A stretch of 64,000 nucleotides of DNA from Cardiobacterium valvarum (GCF_900460955.1 NZ_UFUW01000001.1:496001-560000), one strand, 5' to 3'; numbered from the stretch's first letter, positions 26,143 to 34,565 are shown. Notes: a model not told the origin generated them from the letters alone. Program-made: numbers and translations.

Positions 26143-27096
26143 AACACAAATGAACTCCCCATCTTCAACCGCCTTGCTCACAGCCGCAGTGTCCTGCTTG
26201 CCGGCTGCGGTGGCGGATACGACGTCGCCAGTGCCATTCCGCTCTGGCACTACCTGCGCGCGCAAGGAAAGGCCGTCGTCTTTGCCAACCTGTCCTTCAC
26301 CCAACTTGACTTTACCGACTGCGCCCAACCCAGCCCGGGCTGCTATCGCATCGACGACACCCCCGCACCGATGCCGTACTTTCCCGAAAAACACCTCTAC
26401 GACTGGCTTAAACAACAAGGCGAAACCGCACCGCAAATATACGCCTACAGCAACCGCCTCGGCGTACAGCCGCTGCGTGCCGCCTACCGCTACCTGCGCG
26501 AAGAACACCGGCTTGACACCCTCATCCTCGTGGACGGCGGCACGGACAGCCTCATGCGCGGCGACGAAACCGGCGTCGGTACCCTTGTCGAAGACTCCCT
26601 GTCCGTCATTGCCGCCGCAGGCGCGGACTACCCTGCTGCCTACCTCAGCATCAACGCTTTCGGCATCGAACAAGGCCTGGATCACTACCCACTGCTGCAC
26701 AACATCGCTGACCTCACCGCGCTTGGCGCCTACCTCGGCAGCCACAGCCTGAGCGCGGACATGCCCGAAGGCGCCGCCTACCTTGACCTTATTCATACCC
26801 TTAACGAGCGCCTGCCGAGCCACAAAAGCATCATCAACAACGCCATCGCCATCGCCAGCGCCATGCGTGGCGCCTTCGGTGACCACCACAGCAGCGCACG
26901 CACCCGTGGCAGCGAACAATTTATCAACCCGCTGATGCCGCTGTACTGGTACTTCGACCTGAACGCCGTTGCCGCCCGCCTGACCTTCCGTGCCGCCGTA
27001 GAAACCAGCCAGAACATGGACGAATACCTTGCCGCCTACCTCGCTGCCCGTGCGGCACAACCGCGTCGCGCAGAACGCCGCGATTTACCCATCTGA
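26140..27096 (+). CDS. DUF1152 family protein with no canonical start codon
   Basis: The frame encodes a DUF1152 protein of unknown function. VLLAGCGGGYDVASAIPLWHYL near the start and VVFANLSFTQLDF are the family's nucleotide-binding-like N-terminus. ILVDGGTDSLMRGDE and a C-terminal MPLYWYFDLNAVAARL follow. In this frame no ATG, GTG or TTG lies between the typA stop and residue 78 of the family domain. The nearest ATGs (26008, 26014) are about 90 bases inside typA. A CTG at 26140 with GGAGGGG 12 bases before it is the best placed. An out-of-frame ATG at 26150 suggests a small indel may have broken the start. Coordinates are therefore tentative. Confidence 0.7.
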   Translation: MNTNELPIFNRLAHSRSVLLAGCGGGYDVASAIPLWHYLRAQGKAVVFANLSFTQLDFTDCAQPSPGCYRIDDTPAPMPYFPEKHLYDWLKQQGETAPQIYAYSNRLGVQPLRAAYRYLREEHRLDTLILVDGGTDSLMRGDETGVGTLVEDSLSVIAAAGADYPAAYLSINAFGIEQGLDHYPLLHNIADLTALGAYLGSHSLSADMPEGAAYLDLIHTLNERLPSHKSIINNAIAIASAMRGAFGDHHSSARTRGSEQFINPLMPLYWYFDLNAVAARLTFRAAVETSQNMDEYLAAYLAARAAQPRRAERRDLPI

Positions 27097-27160
27097 TATC
27101 TAACCTCGAAAAAAGGACCGCCTTTGCAAGGGGCATCTGCCGCTTGATGGCAGACACAAA

Positions 27161-27188
27161 AAATCCGGCGCGTGAGCGCCGGATTTTT
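27161..27188 (+). terminator. Rho-independent terminator after the DUF1152 gene
   Basis: AAATCCGGCGC/GCGCCGGATTT with a GTGA loop and a run of T. It separates the DUF1152 gene from hipBA. Confidence 0.9.
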
Positions 27189-27200
27189 TTGCGAAAACAC

Positions 27201-27222
27201 AGGACACGTCGCCAAGCAGGGA
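27201..27222 (+). repeat. Single CAAGCGG-family repeat copy (degenerate)
   Basis: CGTCGCCAAGCAGGGAAACACC matches the dispersed element with one change in the core (CAAGCAG). Confidence 0.5.
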
Positions 27223-27254
27223 AACACCAGCTGCTTAGACAGGTATAAAGACAC

Positions 27255-27260
27255 TATAAT
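27255..27260 (+). promoter_or_regulatory. -10 element of the hipBA promoter
   Basis: A perfect TATAAT lies 34-40 bases before the hipB start. A TTAGAC 14 bases upstream is a poorly spaced -35. ATATC at 27260 and GATAT at 27291 form a loose inverted pair around the start and may be a HipB operator, though not the classical TATCC-N8-GGATA. Confidence 0.5.
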
Positions 27261-27299
27261 ATCAAAAATCCTGTTATTTCCCCTTTTCTGGATATGATG

Positions 27300-27584
27300 A
27301 TGTCTATATTGCTACTGGATGAAGCGGATGTGCAGTCCGCATTGGCTGCCTATTTGCGCCGTTTGCGGCGGCAGAAGAAATGGTCGCGGCAGGCGTTGGC
27401 CGAGCGCAGTACCGTGCCTGCCGCCACTATCAAGAAGTTTGAGCTCACCGGGCAGATTTCGCTGCGTCAGTTTTTGTTGCTGTGGCAGTGTCTGGACGAT
27501 CTGCGCCGCCTGTTTGCTCTCGCGGAAAAGCCGCAAAATCCGCTGCCTGTGACCATCGCCGAGGTATTGGATGACGATTTTTAA
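27300..27584 (+). CDS. HipB-like antitoxin, XRE helix-turn-helix
   Basis: Small DNA-binding protein, 94 residues from the third of three consecutive ATGs (27294, 27297, 27300). The last has the best distance to CTGGA. The XRE helix-turn-helix spans about residues 15-70 (LRRLRRQKKWSRQALAERSTVPAATIKKFE). It ends with the acidic tail VLDDDF. The stop lies 14 bases inside the next gene, the coupling normal for antitoxin then toxin in hip modules. It should neutralise the kinase and repress the shared promoter. Confidence 0.85.
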   Translation: MSILLLDEADVQSALAAYLRRLRRQKKWSRQALAERSTVPAATIKKFELTGQISLRQFLLLWQCLDDLRRLFALAEKPQNPLPVTIAEVLDDDF

Positions 27585-28842
27585 GCCGCTGCGGCAGTTG
27601 CATGTCGGGCGGACGCTGGCCAGCGGCGAGCAGGTGGCGGTCGGTACGTTGGCGCAAAACCGGCAGGGGATTTTTTTCGCTTATCAGGACGATTATCTGG
27701 CGCGCTTCGGCAACCTATCGCCGTTTGCCCTGCGAGCGGATACGGCGTTGCAACTTGCCCCAAGTGAGCCGTATGACGGTTTGCACGGTGTTTTTGCCGA
27801 CAGCCTGCCCGACGGCTGGGGGCTATTGTTGCAAGACCGTTTTTTCCGCCGCCAGGGCATTTTGCCGCAGCAGCTCACGCCGCTGGACCGCTTGGCGTTT
27901 GTCGGCCATCGCGGTATCGGCGGCCTGTTTTTTGAGCCTGATCAGAGCGTTGATGCCGAGGATGTGGCGGATATGGCGGCACTGGGTTTGGCAGCGCAGG
28001 CAGTGTTCGACAGGCAGAGCGAGGACGTGTTGCAAAGTCTGCTGGCAGCGGGCAGTTCGGGTGGGGCCAGGCCGAAGGCGCAGGTGTTCATGCCGGCCTC
28101 AGGTGCGGCGCTGGTGCGTTCCGCGCCGCAGCCCGGCGATGAGGCGTGGATTGTGAAATTCACCTCGCCGCATCTGCCGCTGGGGCATGAAGAAGGGTTG
28201 TGCGAGGCGGTGTATTTGACGATGGCAGCCGAGGCGCAGCTGAATCCCTGCACCTGGCGGCTGCTTGAAGCCCCGCCCGCCAGCGGTGCCGCGCAGTGGC
28301 TGGCCGTGCGGCGCTTTGACTGGCACGGTGAAAACGGCAGGCTGCACCAGCATAGCCTCGCGGGCTTGCTCAACGCCGATTTCCGCTTGCCGAGTCTGGA
28401 TTATGAAGACTTGATCAAGGCGAGCAGGCAGCTCTGCCAATCGGTCGCGGTGGGGGAAATCCAGTTCCGCCGCGCGGTGTTCAATCTTTTTGCCTGCAAT
28501 CAGGATGATCACGGCAAAAACTGGGCCTTTTTGCAAAATGACGCGGGCGAGTGGCAGGTATCGCCTTTTTATGATGCGACGTTCAGCCCGCAGCGCTTCG
28601 GCGAACACGCGACCGCCTTTGCCGGTTTTGGCAAAACCCCCAGCGTGTCTGCCATGCAAAAGCTCGCCCGCCACGCGGGGCTGGACTGGCCCGATGCGCA
28701 GCGCATCCTGCGGCACACCCTTGATGTGCTCGGCGGTTTTGCCGCTCATGCCCGGCATGTGGGGATAACACCGGGTACCCTCCGCCTGATTCAGGCGGCC
28801 TTGAATCAGGTGTGGCAGGCGAACCGTCATTTGACGGCGTAG
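27571..28842 (+). CDS. HipA-like serine/threonine kinase toxin
   Basis: A 423-residue HipA family kinase. E. coli HipA phosphorylates glutamyl-tRNA synthetase and causes persistence. The N-subdomain has GLHGVFADSLPDGWG. The phosphate-ejecting P-loop reads GSSGGARPKAQV (about residue 155). The catalytic segment is CNQDDHGKNWAF, with the metal-binding YDATFS after it. All key residues look intact, so the toxin is probably active. An inverted repeat TTGACGGCGT/ACGCCGTCAA spans the stop codon (28831-28856). The target is not predictable from sequence. Confidence 0.88.
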   Translation: MTIFKPLRQLHVGRTLASGEQVAVGTLAQNRQGIFFAYQDDYLARFGNLSPFALRADTALQLAPSEPYDGLHGVFADSLPDGWGLLLQDRFFRRQGILPQQLTPLDRLAFVGHRGIGGLFFEPDQSVDAEDVADMAALGLAAQAVFDRQSEDVLQSLLAAGSSGGARPKAQVFMPASGAALVRSAPQPGDEAWIVKFTSPHLPLGHEEGLCEAVYLTMAAEAQLNPCTWRLLEAPPASGAAQWLAVRRFDWHGENGRLHQHSLAGLLNADFRLPSLDYEDLIKASRQLCQSVAVGEIQFRRAVFNLFACNQDDHGKNWAFLQNDAGEWQVSPFYDATFSPQRFGEHATAFAGFGKTPSVSAMQKLARHAGLDWPDAQRILRHTLDVLGGFAAHARHVGITPGTLRLIQAALNQVWQANRHLTA

Positions 28843-28846
28843 GAGC

Positions 28847-28935
28847 ACGCCGTCAAGCGGGATAATGCTGGGTTCCCGCCAGGTGGGATAAAGCTTGGAC
28901 ACGTCGCCAAGCAGGATGGTTTTTGGGTTTGCGAC
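28847..28935 (+). repeat. Three CAAGCGG-family repeats downstream of hipA
   Basis: Cores at 28854 (CAAGCGG), 28880 (CAGGTGG) and 28908 (CAAGCAG) are spaced 26-28 bases apart and followed by GGATAA and GCTGGG-like tails. These are degenerate members of the family seen at 1213-1398. The rest of the gap to 29069 is AT-rich with no gene. Confidence 0.6.
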
Positions 28936-29069
28936 GGGCTGAAAGTCCGCTTTAAATATTCCCCCCATGTTGTTCAGGCGGCATTTTGTTTACTTTATTT
29001 ACCGTTTTTAAAAAATCATTTACCATTCCTGTCCTCATCTTTATGTTTTTTCCAACCAAGGAGTTCGAT

Positions 29070-29720
29070 ATGAATTCAAAACATTCCGTATTGTGGTTGT
29101 TGTGTCTGTCGACAGCGTTCGGGTTGAGTGCCTGCGATGGTGGTAGCAAAGCACCTGCGCCGAAAAAAGAAGAGCAGGCGCAAAATCAGAACGCCATCGC
29201 ACCAACTGATAGCAAGCAGCAGACCGAGAGTCAAAACAACTTTTTAAGCGATACCCAAGCCTTGCAAGCTGCGGAAGATACTCTCAAATCCCTGCCCCAA
29301 TTTAGCGGAAAACCACTCAATATTTTTCAAAGCATAGAATTTCACGGTGGCGGACAACCGAAAATTGAAGTCGATATACAAGATCCCGAAAAGTCCGACA
29401 ATATAGACCACTATATTTACCAAAACGGTCAATGGGGTGAGCCGCAGCCGGTGCAAATTACGGGCGGTGGCAATATGAAAGACAATGTTTTCCCGCTGGA
29501 TAAAATCAAATTCGCCACCGTGGCTATTGTTGCCCAAAATTGGCACGATAAAGCCAAAGAAGTGGAGGCGAAAAAAAACGAACCTGATTTTATCCTCTTC
29601 AAACTGTTGGTCGATAATCAGGAATTGCAATGGATTACTCCAGATATAGACAGTCCGCGCGCTCAATACCGTGCTCTGTTTAATTTGGATGGCAGTTTGA
29701 AAGAACTGAAAAAGCAATAG
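29070..29720 (+). CDS. Predicted lipoprotein of unknown function
   Basis: A 216-residue protein from the ATG at 29070 (MNSKHSVLWLLCL) with AAGGAG just upstream. Longer in-frame starts would spoil the signal peptide. The type II signal ends in the lipobox LSAC at about residue 23, so it should be lipid-anchored. A Lys/Gln-rich linker follows, then a domain with FSGKPLNIFQSIEFHGGG, KIEVDIQDPEK and IYQNGQWGEPQPV. I do not recognise the family. The gene is markedly AT-richer than its neighbours and lies between the toxin module and the HAD pair. Recent transfer is possible. Confidence 0.85.
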   Translation: MNSKHSVLWLLCLSTAFGLSACDGGSKAPAPKKEEQAQNQNAIAPTDSKQQTESQNNFLSDTQALQAAEDTLKSLPQFSGKPLNIFQSIEFHGGGQPKIEVDIQDPEKSDNIDHYIYQNGQWGEPQPVQITGGGNMKDNVFPLDKIKFATVAIVAQNWHDKAKEVEAKKNEPDFILFKLLVDNQELQWITPDIDSPRAQYRALFNLDGSLKELKKQ

Positions 29721-29753
29721 AGCCGTAACAGATTAAAAGTTGCCATACATAAG

Positions 29754-29778
29754 AAAAGCCCCCTTACGGGGCTTTTTT
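29754..29778 (+). terminator. Rho-independent terminator after the lipoprotein gene
   Basis: AAAAGCCCC/GGGGCTTTTTT with the loop CTTAC. Confidence 0.9.
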
Positions 29779-29825
29779 GTGACATGCGTTATTGAATGTG
29801 CTTGTATTTGACGCGATGCGGTTCG

Positions 29826-29842
29826 CTGCCAAGCGGCGGAAA
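29826..29842 (+). repeat. Single CAAGCGG-family repeat copy
   Basis: CTGCCAAGCGGCGGAAAA, in the gap ahead of the HAD phosphatase pair. Confidence 0.55.
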
Positions 29843-29898
29843 ATCAGCCCCCGTCGCGCGCTACAATGCCTGTCTTCATCCACCACCCGGAGCCTTCA

Positions 29899-30570
29899 AT
29901 GTCTGCTTTGCCCATCGCCGCCGTTGCCCTCGACAAGGACGGCGTTACTTTCGATTCCGAGCGCATTTATGCTGACGCGCTACTCTCAACGTTGCGCGCC
30001 CTGCCCAAGCCGTATCCCGAACCGGAGGCGCTGGCGGCACGGTGCAGCGGCGAGAGTAGCACCGCGACAGCTGCGATTTTGCAGGCGGCGCTGGGTGATG
30101 CGGTGGATATGAAGGTGTTTTTTGCCGACTGGTTTGCGCGGCGCGACGCCATTATTGAGGCGCACGGTGTGCCCTTCATGCCCGGCGCGGATGCATTGAT
30201 TGAGCGGCTTTATGCCGAGGGCTACCCGCTGGCGCTGGTGTCGGCGGATGATGAGGAGAATGTGCTGGCTGATTTTCAGCGCAGCGCCAAGCCGGAATTG
30301 TTGCGGTGTTTTTCGGTAATCATCACTGCTGGTAATGTCGCGAAGACCAAGCCGGATGCCGAGCCGTATTTGCGTGCCGCCGCTTATTTGGGCGTGGAGA
30401 CGGCGCGGATGCTGGCGGTGGAGGATTCGGCGGTGGGTGTGCAGGCGGCGCTGGCGGCGGGCTGCCCGACGCTGCTGTTCGCCGCTGATGCTGCCCCGCC
30501 TGCTGCGACGGCGCAGGCGGTGTTGCGCGTGATCCGTCATCACGACGAGGTGTGGGAGTTTTTGTCATGA
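29899..30570 (+). CDS. HAD-superfamily phosphatase (first of a tandem pair)
   Basis: Cytosolic HAD hydrolase of the beta-phosphoglucomutase/phosphoglycolate phosphatase type, 223 residues from the ATG at 29899, which has CGGAGCC upstream. Motif I is LDKDGVTFD (D-x-D), motif II is LVSADD, motif III is the lysine in KTKPDAEPY and motif IV is VEDSAVGV. The helical cap is at about 15-90. The substrate is unknown. The next gene is a paralogue overlapping by 4 bases (ATGA), so the two are co-translated. Confidence 0.85.
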   Translation: MSALPIAAVALDKDGVTFDSERIYADALLSTLRALPKPYPEPEALAARCSGESSTATAAILQAALGDAVDMKVFFADWFARRDAIIEAHGVPFMPGADALIERLYAEGYPLALVSADDEENVLADFQRSAKPELLRCFSVIITAGNVAKTKPDAEPYLRAAAYLGVETARMLAVEDSAVGVQAALAAGCPTLLFAADAAPPAATAQAVLRVIRHHDEVWEFLS

Positions 30571-31244
30571 AGCCAGTGATTAAGGCGGTCGCGCTGGATA
30601 AGGACGGCGTCGTTTTCGACACGGAGCGTCTGATTTATCGCGCGTTCCGCGAGCTGATTGTCCGCGAGCGCCTACCGATCCGGCCGGAACTGTTTGAGGA
30701 ATTGGTCGGCAAGCCGCCGCAGGTGTATTTGCAGGTGCTGAACGAGGCGCTGGGGCAGGCGATGTCGCTTGATGATTTCATCGCGCGCTGGTTCGCGCTG
30801 CGCGACGAGATTTTTGCTAACGAAGGCGCGCCGTTCATGCCGGGGGCGGATGCGCTGATTGCCTCCCTGCACGCGCGCGGTGTGCCGCTGGCGCTGGTCA
30901 CGGGCGATTTCCGCCGCAATGTCGAGCGCGATTTTGCCCGCAGCAGCCGTCCTGAGTTGTTCGCCTGTTTTGCCCACGTCATCACTTATGAGGATGTGGC
31001 AAACCCGAAACCCGATCCAGAACCTTACCGTCGCGCGGCGGAAGCGTTAGGCGTTGACCCCGCCAATCTGCTGGTAGTCGAGGACTCGCCGCCGGGCGTG
31101 GAAGCCGCGATCACGGCAGGCTGTCTTACCCTGATTCTGCCGGGTTACGGTATGATAAGCCCCGATTTGGCGGCGCGCGCCTGGCGCACCATCCGCCACC
31201 ACGATGAAGTCCTGCGTTTGTTTGATGAATATGGTTCCCGATGA
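30567..31244 (+). CDS. HAD-superfamily phosphatase (second of a tandem pair)
   Basis: Paralogue of the preceding gene, 225 residues from the ATG at 30567 overlapping its stop. An earlier in-frame GTG would only add a few residues. Motif I is LDKDGVVFD, motif II LVTGDF, motif III NPKPDPEPY and motif IV VEDSPPGVEAA. Shared blocks (PFMPGADALI, ARRDA versus ALRDE, IRHHDEV at the C-terminus) show an old tandem duplication. Its 3' end overlaps the DUF971 gene. The substrate is unknown. Confidence 0.85.
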   Translation: MKPVIKAVALDKDGVVFDTERLIYRAFRELIVRERLPIRPELFEELVGKPPQVYLQVLNEALGQAMSLDDFIARWFALRDEIFANEGAPFMPGADALIASLHARGVPLALVTGDFRRNVERDFARSSRPELFACFAHVITYEDVANPKPDPEPYRRAAEALGVDPANLLVVEDSPPGVEAAITAGCLTLILPGYGMISPDLAARAWRTIRHHDEVLRLFDEYGSR

Positions 31245-31578
31245 ATTGCGACTGGCCAAAGGCGGCGCGACGTTGACCGTCTCCTTTGCCGGCACTGCCT
31301 ACCCGCTTTCCGCCGAATATTTGCGCGTCTGCTCGCCGTCTGCCGAGGTGCGCGGGCACGGCGGCGCGTGGACGCTGGTCGCCGGGCGGCGCAATGTGCT
31401 GATCCGCCGCGTCGAGCCGGTTGGCAGTTATGCCGTGCGCCTGTATTTCAGCGACGGCCATTTCAGCGGCATTTACACCTGGGACACCTTACACGACCTC
31501 GCGGTCAACGCAGACGATTACTGGCAGCGCTATGAACAGGCGCTTGCCGCTCAAGGCAAAACACGAGATACACGATGA
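31231..31578 (+). CDS. DUF971 / gamma-butyrobetaine hydroxylase-like N-terminal domain protein
   Basis: A 115-residue protein that is a stand-alone copy of the domain also found at the N-terminus of gamma-butyrobetaine hydroxylases. LSAEYLRVCSPSAEVRGHGG and YAVRLYFSDGHFSGIYTWDTLHDL are the family blocks. ATGs at 31225 and 31231 are both possible. Both overlap the HAD stop. Its own stop overlaps the ubiE ATG. DUF971 genes commonly precede ubiE in proteobacteria, which suggests a link with quinone or iron-sulphur metabolism. That link is inference. Confidence 0.82.
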   Translation: MVPDELRLAKGGATLTVSFAGTAYPLSAEYLRVCSPSAEVRGHGGAWTLVAGRRNVLIRRVEPVGSYAVRLYFSDGHFSGIYTWDTLHDLAVNADDYWQRYEQALAAQGKTRDTR

Positions 31579-32345
31579 CAGAGAAAGAGCAAACCCACTT
31601 CGGCTACGAAACCATCAACAGCGAGGAAAAGGAAGGCCGCGTCGCCGACGTGTTTGATTCCGTCGCCACCAAATACGATTTGATGAATGACGTGATGAGC
31701 GCCGGCATCCACCGTATGTGGAAGAACTGGTACATCTGGCAGACCGAAGTCAAACCGGGCGAACACGTCCTCGACCTCGCCGCCGGCACCGGCGACATCA
31801 CCCTGCGTCTCGCGAAACGGATGCGCGGTAAAGACGGCGACATCGAAGGACGGCTGGTGTCCTCCGACATCAACGCCTCCATGCTGAAAATCGGTGAGGA
31901 ACGCCTGACCAACAAGGGCTGGCTGAAAAACCTCGAATTTGTCATCGCCAACGTCGAAGCGCTGCCCTTCCCGGATAACAGCTTCGACCTCATCACCATG
32001 TCCTTCGGCCTGCGCAACGTCACCCATCAGGACAAAGCCCTATCGGAAATCGCGCGCGTGCTCAAACCGGGCGGCCGTGTCCTCGTCCTCGAATTCTCGC
32101 GGCCGAAGAATCCCGTCGTCAGCCGCTTCTACGACTGGTACAGCTTCACCTTCCTGCCGAAAATGGGCGAACTCATCGTCCGTGACCGCGACAGCTACCA
32201 GTACCTCGCCGAATCCATCCGCATACACCCGCCGCAAGAAGAACTGAAAGCGATGTTTGCGGCGGCAGGCCTCGAAAACTGCGAATACCAGAACCTCAGC
32301 AACGGCATCGTCGCCATCCACAAAGGCATAAAACCCCATGCTTGA
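31575..32345 (+). CDS. ubiE: Ubiquinone/menaquinone C-methyltransferase
   Basis: SAM-dependent methyltransferase acting on the demethoxy-quinol ring in ubiquinone (and menaquinone) synthesis. The 256-residue protein has VFDSVATKYDLMNDVMSAGIHRMWK, SAM motif I LDLAAGTGDITLRLAK, and ITMSFGLRNVTHQDKALSEI. The C-terminal family block is LSNGIVAIHKGIKP. It overlaps DUF971 by 4 bases and ubiJ by 8. This is the conserved ubiE-ubiJ-ubiB order. Confidence 0.96.
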   Translation: MTEKEQTHFGYETINSEEKEGRVADVFDSVATKYDLMNDVMSAGIHRMWKNWYIWQTEVKPGEHVLDLAAGTGDITLRLAKRMRGKDGDIEGRLVSSDINASMLKIGEERLTNKGWLKNLEFVIANVEALPFPDNSFDLITMSFGLRNVTHQDKALSEIARVLKPGGRVLVLEFSRPKNPVVSRFYDWYSFTFLPKMGELIVRDRDSYQYLAESIRIHPPQEELKAMFAAAGLENCEYQNLSNGIVAIHKGIKPHA

Positions 32346-32931
32346 AAACTACCTCGACGCGCGCCTTTTGGTCGAACAACTCATCAACGGCGCGCTGCGC
32401 CTTGATCCGGCGGCGCGCGACAAACTGGCGGTGCTGAATGGCCGCCGCATCAGCATCGACCTGAACGGCCGCGATACCCCGTGGATTGCCGAAATCGAAG
32501 GCGGTACCGTCCGTCTTTCCGACGACCACGCCACCCTCTGCGACGTGCGCCTCAGCGGCGACCTCGCCGGCTACCTGCAACTCTTCAAACGCACGCCCAG
32601 CGACACCCCGCGCGGCAAACTGCATATCGAAGGCGACCTGCACACCGCGCAACAATTCCAGCGCGTCATGGGCGAACTTGCCCCCGACTACGCCGCCGTA
32701 CTGCGCGCCCGCTTCGGCGACGACTTTGGCAGCCTGCTCGCTGACGCCCTGCGCCGCCTGCAAAGCGCGGGGACAAGCGCCAAAGCCGCTTGTGAAGCCA
32801 AGCTGCGTGACTATCTTGAAAACCACGGCTGCGCCACACGCACCGATGCCGCCGCCTTCGCCGCCCGCCTCGCCGCGCTCATCAGCCGTATCGACCGCCT
32901 CGAAACCCGTCTCGCCAAGGAAACCCGCTGA
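32338..32931 (+). CDS. ubiJ: Ubiquinone biosynthesis accessory factor UbiJ
   Basis: A 197-residue SCP2-fold lipid-binding protein that supports the Ubi metabolon with UbiK. The SCP2 domain occupies about 15-120 (VRLSGDLAGYLQLFKRTPSDTPR, LHIEGDLHTAQQFQRVM). A C-terminal helical tail (AALISRIDRLETRLAKE) is the usual coiled-coil interaction site. Similarity is carried by pattern and position between ubiE and ubiB rather than by catalytic residues. Its stop overlaps the ubiB ATG. Confidence 0.9.
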   Translation: MLENYLDARLLVEQLINGALRLDPAARDKLAVLNGRRISIDLNGRDTPWIAEIEGGTVRLSDDHATLCDVRLSGDLAGYLQLFKRTPSDTPRGKLHIEGDLHTAQQFQRVMGELAPDYAAVLRARFGDDFGSLLADALRRLQSAGTSAKAACEAKLRDYLENHGCATRTDAAAFAARLAALISRIDRLETRLAKETR

Positions 32932-34532
32932 TGCTTGCATCCGCCCGCCGCAGCTACCACATCGCCCGCGTCCTCATCCGCTACCGCCTGCACGAATACC
33001 TGCCGGACGAAGGCATCTTCCGCTGGCTGCGTCTTGCCGCCCGCCTGCATCCCGCCTACTACCGCGATGCCGCCGAACACGCCACCCTCGGCAAACGCCT
33101 GCGCCTCGCCCTGCAAGACCTCGGCCCCATCTTCGTCAAACTCGGCCAGACCCTCTCCACCCGCCCCGACCTGCTCAGTCCCGACCTGCTCGAAGAACTG
33201 AGCAAACTGCAAGACCGGGTCCCGCCTTTCCCCGGTCTTGAGGCGCGCCGCATCATCGAAACCGCCCTGGGCGAGCCGCTGGAAAACCACTTCGCCGACT
33301 TCGACGAAACCGCGCTCGCCTCCGCTTCCGTCGCGCAAGTCCACACCGCCACCCTGCACAGCGGCGAAAACGTCATCATCAAAGTACTGCGCCCTGGCGT
33401 GGAAAAAGCCGTCGCTGCCGACATCGCGCTGATGTACCAACTGGCGCGGCTTGCCAGCTGCACCGGCGAAGGCCGCCGCCTGCGTCCGGTCGAAGTCGTG
33501 CGCGAATTCGAAAACACCATGGCGAACGAGCTCGACCTCATGTTTGAAGCGGCCAACGCCAGCCAGCTGCGCGCCAACTTCACCGATTCGCCGCTGCTCT
33601 ACGTCCCGGAAATCCACTGGCGCTACTGCCGCAAAAACATCCTGACGATGGAACGCATCTACGCCACCAACATCGCCGACCAGGACGCCATCCACGCCGC
33701 CCACACCAACATGAAAGTCCTCGCCCAGCGCGGCGTGGAAATCTTCTTCACCCAAGTCTTCCGCGACAGCTTCTTCCACGCCGACATGCACCCCGGCAAC
33801 ATCTTCGTGGACACCAGCAATCCCGAAGCACCGCGCTACTGCGCCATCGACTTCGGCATCATGGGCTCGCTCACCCCCGAAGACCAGCACTACCTCGCCG
33901 AAAACTTCCTCGCCTTCTTCAACCGCGACTACCGCCGTGTCGCCGAACTGCACGTTGAATCCGGCTGGGTGCCGGGCGACACCCGCATCACCGACTTTGA
34001 GGCCGCCATCCGCAAAGTCAGCGAACCCATCTTCGGCAAACCCATCAAAGAAATCTCCTTCGGCACCTTCCTCATCAGCCTCTTCCAGACCGCGCGCCGC
34101 TTCAACATGCACATCCAGCCGCAGCTCGTCCTCCTGCAAAAAACCTTCTTCAACGTCGAAGGACTGGGCCGCCGCCTCTACCCCGAACTCGACCTGTGGA
34201 CGACCGCCAAACCCGTCCTCGAAGCCTGGATGAAAACCCAGATCGGCCCGCGCGCCGTCATCAAACAAATGCGCTACCACGCCCACGAATACGCCAAAGC
34301 CCTGCCGCAACTGCCGCTGCTCGCAAGCCGCATCCTGCAACAACAACTCGACCAGCCGCCCAGCCCGCGCACCAGGGGTGCAAGCGGCAACCCGCGCCTT
34401 ATCGCCGGCACCCTGCTGCTGATTGCCGCCGTTACCCTGTGGCTCACCGTCCGGCCGCAGAGCGCCGCCCAGCATACCGTCCTCAGCCTCATGGCCGTGA
34501 TCGGCCTGTGGCAATGGCTGAAAAAAAACTAG
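32931..34532 (+). CDS. ubiB: Ubiquinone biosynthesis atypical kinase/ATPase UbiB
   Basis: ABC1/ADCK-family protein with a kinase-like fold needed for ubiquinone synthesis. The 533-residue product shows the family KxGQ motif in FVKLGQTLSTRPDLL (about residue 68). The Ala-rich loop ASASVAQVH, the catalytic HADMHPGNIF and the DFG equivalent AIDFGIMG follow. Two C-terminal transmembrane segments (LIAGTLLLIAAVTLWL and VLSLMAVIGLW) anchor it to the inner membrane. No terminator is seen before the next gene. Confidence 0.95.
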   Translation: MLASARRSYHIARVLIRYRLHEYLPDEGIFRWLRLAARLHPAYYRDAAEHATLGKRLRLALQDLGPIFVKLGQTLSTRPDLLSPDLLEELSKLQDRVPPFPGLEARRIIETALGEPLENHFADFDETALASASVAQVHTATLHSGENVIIKVLRPGVEKAVAADIALMYQLARLASCTGEGRRLRPVEVVREFENTMANELDLMFEAANASQLRANFTDSPLLYVPEIHWRYCRKNILTMERIYATNIADQDAIHAAHTNMKVLAQRGVEIFFTQVFRDSFFHADMHPGNIFVDTSNPEAPRYCAIDFGIMGSLTPEDQHYLAENFLAFFNRDYRRVAELHVESGWVPGDTRITDFEAAIRKVSEPIFGKPIKEISFGTFLISLFQTARRFNMHIQPQLVLLQKTFFNVEGLGRRLYPELDLWTTAKPVLEAWMKTQIGPRAVIKQMRYHAHEYAKALPQLPLLASRILQQQLDQPPSPRTRGASGNPRLIAGTLLLIAAVTLWLTVRPQSAAQHTVLSLMAVIGLWQWLKKN

Positions 34533-34565
34533 CGCCAACGAATACCCCAAACCAAGGAACCCATC

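Noticed and set aside
24261-26168. A 635-codon antisense frame across typA
   Set aside because: typA is certain on the plus strand. The antisense product is low-complexity Val/Asp/Phe/Gly-rich, typical of a shadow frame.
26150-26752. A 200-codon frame from the ATG at 26150
   Set aside because: Out of frame with the conserved DUF1152 sequence and of low-complexity Thr/Ser/Ala composition. Its ATG is only of interest as a possible sign of a frame-breaking indel.
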